The translations under genes were made by a program, and so were the position numbers. Of a stretch of DNA of 15,000 nt, positions 1-9,262 are shown one piece after another. Positions within the stretch are counted from its first letter, which is position 1. Every line of letters starts with the position of its first letter. The DNA is from Owenia fusiformis. Lineage: Eukaryota > Annelida > Polychaeta > Sabellida > Oweniidae. The notes under the pieces are model-generated. The model saw only the letters and a program-made list of their open reading frames with translations. It ran no database searches and was not told where the DNA came from. The DNA is taken from positions 1 to 15,000 of the forward strand of contig CAIIXF020000409.1 of NCBI GenBank assembly GCA_903813345.2, given 5' to 3'.

Positions 1-811
1 TCAAATGTATGGCGTATCAATGCCAAAATCCATCCCTGTTGGAATCTCAATTTTCTTAAATACAATAGTTGGGAGATTGAAAACTCATGATGATTTTTAA
101 TGACAAATTACAAACAGTCCTTGAAAGAAGATCCAAAAGGTTTTTTTTGGTTACCAAACTTGTGGAGAGGGTGTACCACGTACATATTACAAACGAAACA
201 AATGGTTCATTGTGGGTCGTATTTTCTGTCTTTATTAAATTATTTTTTATCAAAGCAATACGTCATTGCAGGTTAATGCGTCTACATTTACAATAATTCA
301 ATTCTACATGTATAAAATCTACTGTACCTAACAGATATTAACAGTGTATTATATAGTAAACCATTTTTACAATTCTAGGTTTAAAACTTTAACTGAAAAC
401 GCAACATGTGCATTCATTTTCTTACATTTCAATGCTCAAATTAGCTGAATCACGACTGTGTGAAATAACATAAAAACTAATTTTGAAAAAAAATTCACAT
501 ATGGAGATGACATAATTGTCTTTTAATTTGCACACTTCGAATTAGGTACTCATTTTGATTGTATATTTTAGAACAAAAAAGTTGATTCTGCTAAACTTAA
601 AGTTCAGTTTACTATTAAACATGTATAATTTACTTATAATTGTCAACAATACCAATAAAGCAGAAGTACATAAAACATTTGTATTCGATACATAAATTCC
701 AAAATAAAAATAACATACTTATATTTTGGCTTTTTAAATAATAGTTTATATCGCCGTTCTCCTTTGCTACAACCTAGTTTCAGAGATCAGATACCAGAAT
801 AATACAATATA
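1..811. other. AT-rich intergenic DNA, no recognised feature
   Basis: No convincing reading frame, RNA gene or repeat was found. Two short overlapping frames on opposite strands at 56-296 have no recognisable protein features. The first 100 bp are open on both strands for 20-30 codons, which could be the tail of a gene outside the window but is too short to call. Confidence 0.5.
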
Positions 812-1038
812 CAGGGTGTCAAATAAAATATGTTCTCCCTCCTTAACTTTAACATCCACATAATGTTGCATAACTTTCATATTTGCATGATATCTGAATT
901 GTTCTTTAATACATTAAAACTAGGCTTCATGGAGCATCTCTTCAAAAAGTGTCATATGACTAGCTCAACTAGATGAACTTTTATGCACAGAAGTTCATAC
1001 TTTTGCAATTAAGGGGAACATGTTTATTTGACACCTTG
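812..1038. mobile_element. Non-autonomous mariner/Tc-like element (MITE), 227 bp
   Basis: The left end CAGGGTGTCAAATAAA and the inverted right end CAAGGTGTCAAATAAA form terminal inverted repeats. The similarity continues inwards for about 30 bp (ATGTTCTCCC against ATGTTCCCC). Both ends sit next to TA (810-811 and 1039-1040), as expected for the TA target-site duplication of Tc1/mariner elements. There is no transposase, and the interior is AT-rich non-coding DNA. Confidence 0.8.
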
Positions 1039-1173
1039 TAAAATATAATATACCAAACAACTCTGCCCTCTAAATGTTTGGCAGCCCTAATATAAATCTT
1101 CAATGTCTCTAGCAGTCGAGCTTTCAAAATCGTCATTACAAAATACACCATTTAGCGTATACAGGTACATGTA

Positions 1174-1588
1174 TTCGTATGCTTAGGAATAGCAGACATA
1201 TTAAGATTATTTTACACCTGAAGGTTTGTATACCAGTGCAGGACTAAAGATAAGAAAGGTGTTCGGATATGAAAGTTTCACTGAATACGTATGCTAAGGA
1301 ATAGTAGACATACTTAAATTATTTTACACCTTAAGGTTTGTATACCAGTGCAGGACTAACGATAAGAAAGGTTTTCGGGTATAAAGGTTTCACTGAATAC
1401 GTATGCTAAGGAATAGTAGACATGCTCAAATTATTTTACACCTGAAGGTTTGTATATCAGTACAGGACTAAAGATAAGAAAGGTGTTCGGGTATAAAGTT
1501 TTCATTGTAGACGTATGCTAAGGAATAGTAGACATGCTCAAATTATTTTACCCCTGAATATTTTTTACAGTGCGACAATAGGACTAAA
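1174..1588. repeat. 112-bp tandem repeat, about 3.7 copies
   Basis: The word cgtatgct(t/a)agga starts at 1176, 1288, 1400 and 1512, an exact 112-bp step each time. Each unit continues with a shared ttattttac(a/c)cc segment, then cagtgcaggactaa, then aagaaaggt. The last copy is incomplete and degenerates after about 1560. No coding frame runs through it. It lies downstream of the NTase-TPR gene. Confidence 0.9.
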
Positions 1589-1964
1589 GTCCTCCTGAAG
1601 ATAATTAAAGTTCTCCCGAAGATAAACTCCTCTCAAAGATAAGTCCTGAGACAAACGTTTTTAGTCATCGCTTTCAAAAGGAAATCATGTTGCACACAAG
1701 GTCCAGTTTTGAAACAACTTACATTTCGAAACAACTAAAGATCAAATGTTAAGTTCTCTCGGACAGTTCTTGATCAAAGCAAAATCGATATTGTTAAATC
1801 AACAGCTCGAGAATAAATAAATCCTACAAATAAGCTCCGGTTTAATTCATTCATCTGTTCACATTTGAGCGTTGTACATGATGGTGCTTTAAAAATATCC
1901 AAATATGTCTAAATATCCAAATAGTATTTGCTGGAACATCATTTAATTAGATGGATCTCAATGT
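1589..1964. other. 3' flank of the NTase-TPR gene
   Basis: AT-rich, with no reading frame of note. It contains a short run of gaagataa-like words at about 1597-1640 and the candidate ATTAAA signals of the minus-strand gene. The 3' UTR should lie here. Confidence 0.4.
1841..1846 (-). other. Possible poly(A) signal of the NTase-TPR gene
   Basis: ATTAAA on the minus strand (tttaat at 1841-1846), about 120 bp past the stop codon. A second ATTAAA lies only 18 bp past the stop (1942-1947). No minus-strand AATAAA was noticed between 1560 and 1965. Such words are frequent in AT-rich DNA, so the assignment is weak. Confidence 0.25.
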
Positions 1965-4900
1965 CTACGTGTGCATGGACGAGAACATAATGGATATGCA
2001 TCTCGTTAGCAATTGTTCTGTTGCGTTAATAGCACTAAGTGTTACCTTGAAATCAGGGTGAGGATTATTACCATGTATTTTCCTATACATATCACGCGCT
2101 TCATAGAAATTCTTCAGTGCATCAGCGTACTTGTGTTTATCAACATAGAATGTACCTATGTTGTGTAACGAGGCAGCTATGCTGGGGTGGGGTTGATTAC
2201 CAAAAATCTGTCTCTTCATAGTGAGACTATCTGTATAGTACTGTAAAGCTTTCTCATTGTCCCCTGTATCACTACATACAACACCAATGTTACTTAATAG
2301 ACTTGCTATATCCGGGTGAGGTTGATCACAATGAATCTGTTTCAGGATGATGAGGGATCGTGTATAATATTGCAGACCTTGAGTGTGATCGCCCTTTTTA
2401 CAGTATGTTCTACCAAGATTCATCAAATTAGATGCTATGTCAGGATGAGGATGATTACCATGTATTGTTATTATCATGGCAAGACTCTCATTGTGATATT
2501 GAATCGCTTTATCAAACTCACCTTTCCTGTCATATGCGATGCCAAGATTCCCCAATGCAGATGCTATATTAGGATGAGGATGATTACCATGTATTGTTCT
2601 CTCCATTGCAAGACTCTCATTGTAATATTGAATCGCTTTATTAAACTCACCTTTACTGAAGTATGCGTTACCAAGATTCCCCAATGAAGATGCTATGCCA
2701 GGATGAGGATGATCACCATGTATTGTTCTCTCCATTGCAAGACTCTCTTTGTGATATTGAATCGCTTTATCAAACTCACCTTTACTGTCGTATGCGTTAC
2801 CAAGATTCCCCAATGTAGATGCTATGTCAGGATGAGGATGATTACCATGTATTGTTCTTATCATGGCAAGACTCTCATTGTGATATTGAATCGCTTTATC
2901 AAACTCACCTTTACTGTCGTATGTGTTACCAAGATTCCCCAATGAAGATGCTATACCAGGATGAGGATGATTACCGTGTATTGTTCTCTCCATCGCAAGA
3001 CTCTCTTTGTGATATTGAATCGCTTTATTAAACTCACCTTTACTGTTATATGCGATGCCAAGATTCCCCAATGTAGATGCTATGTCAGGATGAGGATGAT
3101 CACCATGTATTGTTCTCTCCATGGCAAGACTCTCATTGTGATATTGAATCGCTTTATCAAACTCACCTTTACTGTGATATGTGTTACCAAGACTCCCTAA
3201 TGAAGATGCTATGTTAGGATGAGGATGATTACCATGTATTGTTCTTTCCATGGCAAGGCTCTCATTGTGATATTGAATCGCTTTATTAAACTCACCTTTT
3301 CTGAAGTATGCGCTACCAAGATTCCCCAATGAAGATGCAATATTAGGATGAGGATGATTACCGTGTATTGTTATCTTCATTGCAAGACTCTCTTTGTGAT
3401 AATGAATCGCTTTATCAAACTCACCTTTCCTGTGATATGTGTTACCAAGATTCCCCAATGTAGATGCTATGTTAGGATGAGGATGATTACCATGTATTGT
3501 TCTCTGCATTGCAAGACTCTCATTGTGATATTGAATCGCTTTATCAAACTCACCTTTACTGGCATACGCGTCACCAAGTGAGTCTAACCTTGCAGAAGTA
3601 TCTGAATTCTTTGCAGATGTCTCTTTTTCGTGTTGTAAACGTTCATTGGTCGATTCATTAATATTATCCCGTGACAAATGTGGAAAACATTGTTTTTGAC
3701 TCTCCATATTATTTGGTATTAGGTTTGATTTCGGGCTTTCGAGGGAATTTATCACACCTTGAGGCATATACATTTCTTTTTGTATGTCGGCAGTTGTTTG
3801 AGGATTCAAGTCGATATAGTGGGATAGGTGCTTACAAGTGGAAATATCATTAAAACAGTAGTTATACAACAAAAAATCTGTCCACGGAATGAGTGTGGCA
3901 TAAAACCGAAAAATAGCGGGTGAGTAATCCCTAACTGATACATGATCATAGGCGGCAAATAATTCATCTCGAGATGGTCTGGTTACAAAAGATGCCATTT
4001 CTCGTTGTTGACCACATCTACCATATACTAAATGACGCATATTGATGGCCATGCATACCATGAGTTGTAAATCTATTTTAGCGCTCTCTGAGAGTACTTG
4101 CTTTAAATGTAACTCATCTAGAATATCAAGGGGAGAAAATGATCTACAATGATGCAATAACTTAAGGATATTTATCGATATGGTTGCAAATCGGTAAATA
4201 TTATGTTTTGTACGCATCTTTTTATTGAATGACTTTGGTGTAAGAGGTTTGGTGAGGTAAGCCTTTAAATCTTCCTTTATCGTTTCTATACCCCTTTGTT
4301 TACCCACAGACAGTTCTATGTCAATAGTTGAACAAGAGGAAAGTATTTCGTGGACCTTTTCATTGTACTCATTCCACAATGATTCATCCCCAGTGATCAG
4401 AGTAGATGTTAAAAGTACATCGCTAAGATGATAACCTTCCTTGATAGAGACTTCTTCAAACTGACATTCAGACATTTCATCAAGGGTCATTATCAACTCT
4501 AAAGTGTCTTGTTTTGTAGGGTGCTTTGTAGATCGTCTACCAAAGGGTATTTTACTAGCTTTTGGCAAGGCACCATCGAAACAAAGACCCTGTGGGGTTA
4601 TTTCATCATGAAAATCATTATCTTTGACACCATTCGGAAGTTTACAATTGAAATCGCAAAGAACGGGAATATCCAGGGCATTGATTTTTGTTTCACCGAG
4701 ATTAATAACCTTCAGGTGTAAATAATGAACAAGGATTCTAAAATCGAGTTTTAATTTTTCAATTTCCTCATTTGACTTACCAGTTGGGTCATACAAAATT
4801 GCTGATTCGAGGTCAGACCATGCGGTTACCTCTTTACGAGCCAACGATCCTAAGCCTATTATTGCAAACCTACAGTTTCGACGACCTAGAACTGAAATAC

Positions 4901-5419
4901 AGTCATCTATCATTAGCTTGTGTAATTCTATGATCTTCCTTGTCAGAGTGTCATAGTAACATTTACTACTTTCGATCGTTCTTCTTTGGCATTCTTCATT
5001 CATCTCGAACGTCACAGGGTCTATTAACATGTCTTTCGTGTGGATATCATATATCGCCTCTTTTGAATGTGTTCGAATGCCTTCTAAAACACCTTTGTAC
5101 CGTTCCATGCTCTTGCTGAGGGGTTCCTTGTTGACTTTAGATGCTGTCTTAAGGAGGCCCGTTTCTAATTGTTGCAGTTGTTTCTGTATATTATCCAAAC
5201 GATCAGCTAAGATTACCTCGTTTTCTGCGTTAATCTTTTTGAATCGTTGTAAGGCGGCATTGTACAGAGCTGTTGCATAGATGAAATGCCAACCCTCTCC
5301 GGTTTCTTTTGCTAAATCTGCATATTCTTTACCCAAATCACACATAAGTGTAGCTTGTTTCTCTACTTCCGTCTGTTTTGTTATTTCTTTTCCTAAGTCA
5401 TACATAACTTTGGTAATCT
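1965..5419 (-). CDS. Nucleotidyltransferase-like (DUF294/GlnD-type) protein with twelve C-terminal TPRs, 3' terminal exon
   Basis: One open frame of 1146 codons from the first ATG (5403-5405) to the stop at 1965. The exon probably starts at 5419, after a TTTTCAG acceptor; four more in-frame codons precede the ATG, so that Met is probably internal. Residues 1-90 are helical and charged. Residues ~165-330 carry a polymerase-beta-fold nucleotidyltransferase signature: G186-S187, then D198-L-E200 (the usual DxD/DxE metal pair), followed by a TPQG...FDGALPKASK segment and LITGDESLW, typical of DUF294/GlnD-like domains. A helical region follows, then a polar linker to ~604. Residues 605-1120 are twelve 43-residue kinesin-light-chain/nephrocystin-3-like TPRs, and a short capping helix ends the protein. 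The family is known in invertebrates, but its substrate is not known to me. I infer a cytoplasmic TPR scaffold coupled to nucleotide transfer, possibly in innate immunity. Enzyme activity is unproven, since the third catalytic acid is not obvious. Confidence 0.93.
2443..3593 (-). repeat. 129-bp tandem repeat coding for TPRs 1-9
   Basis: The word ggatgagg recurs at 2572, 2701, 2830 and 2959 with an exact 129-bp step, and the same step continues through the array. Each unit codes for 43 residues with the TPR marks L7, G8, Y11, A20, S27. Units 2-9 differ at only a few codons and contain no indels. Units 10-12, towards the C terminus, are clearly diverged (QPHPDI, TGDNEKALQYY) and lie outside this homogenised block. 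The pattern points to recent unit duplication or gene conversion. Confidence 0.9.
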
Positions 5420-5746
5420 CTGAAAATATAAAATCTTTCCTCTCTTACATCAAATTGCAATGAAAACGGTATTTCTCTCCGTCCCGGAAAAGCATATATT
5501 TTATTCGACTTTTGAATTAAAGTCTCAAACAGGAATTCATTCATTTTGTAAAAATCGAACCATAAATACAATCCCATGATTTCAAACGATGTGTCGATTT
5601 TCTATCAAAGTTGTCGACAACATTCGAAGAAGAAAGTATAATAAACTATTATACCCACGCCCCCCTCCCTTATCAACGTCCCGTTCCCGCACTTTTCAAT
5701 GACAATTTTAAGAGGTTCATATATCAAAAATGACATTTTATCTCAC

Positions 5747-5857
5747 CTTTAGACTCAGTGCCTTCAGGTATGTAGTCTACTTTCTTCTCATTCGTTCTTT
5801 TCTTTCTTTCGTTTTTGTTAACGCACATCTCCAGCAACTTCTTCAATTGTGAAATCC
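5747..5857 (-). CDS. Predicted internal coding exon upstream of the NTase-TPR exon (111 bp, phase 1-1)
   Basis: On the minus strand a good acceptor (a T-rich tract ending TACTTAAG at 5858) and a strong donor (AAAG|GTGAGA at 5747/5746) bound 111 bp with one open frame. The product starts ISQLKKLLEMC, has a lysine/arginine-rich centre and ends DYIPEGTESK. The exon leaves one base (G), and the next exon supplies AG, making a Glu codon followed by ITKVMYDLGKE in frame with the large exon. The intron between them is 327 bp (5420-5746). The exon also takes in one base at its 5' side, so it needs a further exon upstream. Its codon content is short and not decisive. The support is the pair of splice sites plus frame agreement. 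I do not recognise a domain; the L..LL pattern suggests a short helix followed by a basic linker. Confidence 0.6.
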
Positions 5858-6174
5858 CTTAAGTACAAACAAAACTGCTAGAATTGGCGTTACTATGACA
5901 ACGAAAAAGAAGTTGTACATGCGTACAGTACGTTCTACACGTACTATACGCATACGCAAGGTCCTAAATATAAGTCACTTGACATTTACGTGCAAAATGT
6001 CACCACCTACCATTTGTTACAGGAAATCTTGGTAATAAAAACAAAATGCCACTACATGTGGTGTGGTGAAATAATTATGGGAACTTTTGTTTTATTGTGT
6101 TGATTGTATCAATCCAAGCATTCGGTTCCAATTGTTTATATATTCCTCTATATTCATAATTGCATATATCACTA
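5858..6174. other. Start of the proposed long intron, no feature seen
   Basis: No open frame or repeat was recognised. A cgtac/gtacgt-rich stretch at 5920-5955 is slightly alternating purine-pyrimidine. If the splice model is right, this is the 3' end of an intron of about 8.1 kb of the minus-strand gene. Confidence 0.4.
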
Positions 6175-6760
6175 GAGAATTTTCGTTATACGTAATTGGC
6201 CCCCTTACTAGATTCCTTATATTTATATGTATACATGTAGCTTTTGTGTAATGCGTCATTACAACTTGCGCTCTCTATTCGTTAGGCTATACGTTTTTTA
6301 AAGATAGAACAGGAATCATAAGTTAGAAGTTTTGTTATCTTTTTTTCAGTGTCTTACATACATAATTGATATTTATTTACACCCAGTGACATACTGTTTG
6401 AACTTGATGTGCATTATGCCGGCCGTTGTTAATGTGATTATATCAGTATACAGAACCACGAGTAAAATAAAGTGTGCTAGTATTTTGAAAATACATTTTC
6501 ACATTGGTTATAGATTAACCGTTTTCGTTATACGTAATTGGCCCCTTATAAGATTCAATATACGTATACGTATAGTTTTTGCGTAATACATCAAAACATC
6601 CTGCGCTTTGTTCTCGTAAGGCAATATGTTTTCACGTATAGAACAGCGTTTATAAGTTAAGTACTTTCCTTAAGTACTTTCCTTATCATACTTTTAGAAC
6701 TTGAGTTCATAATGCTGGCCTTTACTTACGTGATTTACACTGTGGGTAGTCGATCTATGT
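6175..6760. repeat. Diverged tandem duplication (two units, offset 294-342 bp)
   Basis: The word cgttatacgtaattggcccc occurs at 6184 and 6526. After each come matching blocks: agattc(c/a)..ata, gcgtaat, tgcgctt/ctctcgt, ggcaatatg/ggctatacg, and gaacag.....ataagtta. Later gcattatgccggcc (6412) pairs with tcataatgctggcc (6707). The units are considerably diverged, so the duplication is old. The short plus-strand frame at 6332-6586 lies inside and is not supported as a gene. Confidence 0.7.
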
Positions 6761-6804
6761 GGATGCAGTCATTTATATGTAATGTATCGTGGGTGCTCGC
6801 GTAC
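6731..6804 (+). repeat. Dispersed repeat, copy 1 (inverted relative to 13533-13609)
   Basis: About 75 bp match the reverse complement of 13533-13609. Shared words include tagtcgatc, atgtggatgcagtca, atgtaatgt and tcgtg(g/a)gtgc. The two copies are 6.8 kb apart and both would lie in the proposed long intron. Confidence 0.75.
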
Positions 6805-6809
6805 ATTAT

Positions 6810-7235
6810 AGGGAATGGGATCATTGCAAAAATATAACAGCAAATCGAGGTAAGTGATCTCGGAGTTTCTACTTAACATTGTGACTTGAAATCTTGCATA
6901 CATATTCAATATACATAGTATGACAATCAGTAAAAGTTTCAGCTACCATATTCCTGTTATAAGGAAGATATTTGAAAAACATTTCGTATACGTCAACATA
7001 TATGTATAAAATGGATGCACCTATGTATCATTTGGATTCAGAACGGTAACAAATGGATGCTTTAATAAATTATACTTTTATCATGATGATTTATTTACTA
7101 ATGGACAACTGGCCAGATTTTCTTTGTATCCATTGTTTGGATAAACATTCCTCATTCAGTAAAGCAATTAGCCACCCTATTACAAGTAGTCTAAAGACAC
7201 CCTCATAAAAAATGAAAATACTATATACATAAAAA
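6810..7235. other. Non-coding AT-rich stretch, no feature seen
   Basis: No open frame longer than a few dozen codons and no clear repeat. It ends at the start of the 88-bp inverted repeat. Confidence 0.4.
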
Positions 7236-7323
7236 CAACAAAATGATTGAGAGAGAGAATCTGGCTTTTAAAACTGGCTTCTTGGTATCTGCAGAAGCCA
7301 GCTTTTGTAAGTCATTCGAAGCC
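7236..7323 (+). repeat. Left 88-bp inverted repeat (partner 9069-9156)
   Basis: Starts caacaaaatgattgagagag and ends gtcattcgaagcc. It matches the reverse complement of 9069-9156 over all 88 bp with one difference that I can see. It includes three of the aagcc-type palindromes with the 14-24-24 spacing seen in the two arrays. Homology stops abruptly on both sides. Confidence 0.88.
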
Positions 7324-8003
7324 TATGTATAAACCCATCAATTGGAAAATGCCATTACAGATGAAATGAAGGACCCACGGTTCTGTGCTCACACAGTGTA
7401 GAACCTTCAGAGGAATGTATATCCTGATTTTCAAACAAAAGTCTTGGTAAATATGAGATCAATAAAAGATGAGTCCGTTGTTGTTGGTTCAGATATGATT
7501 TGTTGTTGTCAAAGGAAAAAAATATGAATTTGACCTAGATTTTGACCTAGGCCTTTTAGAGTCCAAATTTTGAAGGAAAGCAGATATTGAGGAAGGCTTC
7601 TATTGTATATTCTTATTAAGTTGGCTGCATCCAAGCTGTATCTAGTGTTGTGTTGTTACATTTGATAATTTTCTTAAGCCCCTTTGACTTAACATGGGAT
7701 ACCAAAATAGCGATTTTTGAGATTTCAAAATGTCATAACTTCCGAACCGGAAGTCAGATCAAAATCTGGTTTGCAGATTCGGATTCCTTGGACAATTCTT
7801 CACATATTTCATAACTCATACATTGAATTCCAAGAACTTTTTTATTGTGACCTACTTTTCGGATGCCATATCTCAAAAACGGTAAGAGTGATCAAAAACA
7901 ACTTGCCTGTAGGGATTAGCTTTTTTCCAAGGAACATGATTAAAAACAGAGCAAAAATATTAAAGGACGACTGAGAAAATTGAGAAAATGACAAAGTACT
8001 GGA
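7324..8003. other. Interior of the inverted-repeat block, no gene
   Basis: Non-coding. A quasi-palindromic tgacctagattttgaccta segment lies at 7532-7556, foreshadowing the GGACCT tract. The plus-strand frame at 7717-7974 is open for 85 codons but has no recognisable protein feature. Confidence 0.4.
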
Positions 8004-8129
8004 TTTGACCTAGTTCTTGACCATTGACCTAGATTAAACCTGATTAGACCTAGATCTGGACTTGGACCTGAACTGGACCTTTACTTGGACCTGGACCTGG
8101 ACTTGGACCTGGAAATGGACTGGACTGGT
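8004..8129. repeat. Degenerate hexamer tract of the GGACCT/tGACCTa type
   Basis: Runs of gacctag, gacctaga, ggacttggacctg and ggacctggacctgg occur over about 125 bp, all variants of a six-base GGACCT word. Low-complexity; no coding function is suggested. Confidence 0.85.
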
Positions 8130-8378
8130 ATCTTTTCTTCACTTTTCTTGACTTTCTATAAGGCTATCATCAAATCGATTTTTCTCGAAATTTAAAAAAA
8201 CAGCAATTTCTCGGAAACCGGCCGAACTTGGGAAATGGCGATGATAGGTCAAATAGACATTATGGATATGCATAAAATGAATATGGAAATGACTCAATCC
8301 GAATAGCAGTTTTAATTTGTGCAGCCAATGTTGACAGACGGACGGACCAACGGACGTACACCTGGTCGATCCCATAGG

Positions 8379-8421
8379 CTCAAAAACTATGACGTGTCGC
8401 AAAAAGGTGGCGCATTTGTTT
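8379..8421 (-). repeat. Short dispersed repeat fragment shared with 12090-12125
   Basis: The minus-strand word acctttttgcgacacgtc reappears on the plus strand at 12100-12117, with weaker similarity on both sides. It lies at the start of a 98-codon minus-strand frame (8139-8435) that I do not accept as a gene, because it runs through repeat-like DNA (gacggacggacc). Confidence 0.6.
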
Positions 8422-8435
8422 TCTAAGGGTATCAC

Positions 8436-8987
8436 GTGAATGTAACTTTGATTCCTCGGAATATAAGATAATATTCTAATTAAAGTTATATATTATTTTA
8501 AAGCTGTTTTGATGAAGTTTTAGATCAACTACACTCCGTTCACGATTCTTGTGCATTCTTTTTAAAAAAGAGTTTACCAAAACATCTGGCAAATATCCCC
8601 TGTTGACACGTTACATTTTGAATTATTTTTCGTCTTTAAACGCTCATAACTCAAACAATATATGACTATTATACTTATTTTCGTCTTGATAAAGGTAGAT
8701 GAACGTTTTATTTCAAAGTATGAATTTAAGTAAGCGTCCCATATTGTGATGTCATAGAGTTTGAAAAATAGAATCTGTTGACAGCGACCTTTTTTTGCTC
8801 ATTTTTTGTTACCTTCAACTTTTCAGGTGTACATTAAACAAAAAATACGAGATCAATTTTTAATAAATCATACATGGTTATTTTGCTCCTAAACTCTAGT
8901 TTATCAATAAATAGTTGATTTTGTTCGCAAAAGTATGTGTTTTCTGTTGTATGTGGAAAAGTGAGAAAGAGTCGAAGGCAAATATAC
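8436..8987. other. Non-coding AT-rich stretch
   Basis: No gene or clear repeat was seen. The end (tcgaaggcaaa at 8972-8982) is also found inverted at 11773-11788, so the repeat unit that carries the palindrome array starts there. Confidence 0.4.
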
Positions 8988-9133
8988 AAAGCCAGTTTTT
9001 AAAGCCGGCTTCTACAGTACATCAGAAGCCGGCTTCTGGCATCACCAAGAAGCCGGCTTTTAAAAACCGGCTTCGAATGACTTACAGAAGCTGGCTTCTG
9101 CAGATACCAAGAAGCCAGTTTTAAAAGCCAGAT
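8988..9133 (+). repeat. Palindrome array 1: GAAGCCGGCTTC units with 24-24-14 spacing
   Basis: Centres of the aagcc|ggctt-type dyads lie at about 8993, 9006, 9030, 9054, 9068, 9092, 9116 and 9130, giving steps of 13, 24, 24, 14, 24, 24, 14, a 62-bp higher-order unit. Close pairs are joined by TTTTAAAA-like linkers. The wider gaps hold 10-12 bp spacers that differ from one another. The frame at 8915-9124 reads through it but is a by-product. Confidence 0.85.
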
Positions 9134-9156
9134 TCTCTCTCTCAATCATTTTGTTG

Positions 9157-9245
9157 TGCATTATGCATCTTATTCTCGTATAATTAGCGTGGAAATGAGA
9201 AAAAAATGAAAATAAGTAAAATTGTAACATATTGCAAGATTTTTT
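9157..9245 (+). repeat. Partial foldback arm, 3' portion only
   Basis: From gtgcattatgcatcttattctcg to gattttttgcaaaaa it matches the end of the arm at 11143-11240. It precedes a longer copy of the same arm, so the two are in direct tandem order. Confidence 0.75.
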
Positions 9246-9262
9246 GCAAAAAGTAATTTCAA

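Larger units (their letters stand above)
7236..9156. mobile_element. Possible composite or foldback element bounded by 88-bp inverted repeats
   Basis: The two arms at 7236-7323 and 9069-9156 are nearly identical and inverted, with 1745 bp between them. The interior has no transposase frame. It holds GGACCT-like low-complexity DNA, a stretch with gacggacggaccaacggac, and blocks such as catatctcaaaaacggtaag that look like dispersed-repeat DNA. I see no clear target-site duplication outside the arms, so transposition as one unit is not proven; an inversion or template switch could also explain it. Confidence 0.4.

Noticed and set aside
1-100. Possible gene tail at the left edge on either strand
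   Set aside because: Open for only 18-32 codons on both strands with no homology that I recognise; cannot choose.
2316-3581. Chain of plus-strand reading frames of 70-123 codons with the repeated peptide MRMITMYC
   Set aside because: Antisense shadow of the 129-bp TPR repeats; the peptide repeats only because the coding strand does.
8139-8435. 98-codon minus-strand frame
   Set aside because: Passes through gacggacggacc low-complexity DNA and a short dispersed repeat also found at 12100; no domain, no splice or poly(A) support.
8915-9124. 69-codon plus-strand frame, and its 99-codon counterpart at 11522-11821
   Set aside because: Produced by reading through the GAAGCCGGCTTC arrays; the KPAS/KPAF peptide reflects the DNA repeat.
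8988-9133. CRISPR-like array
   Set aside because: Repeats are 10-14 bp palindromes with 10-12 bp spacers and two alternating step sizes, in animal DNA with no cas genes.
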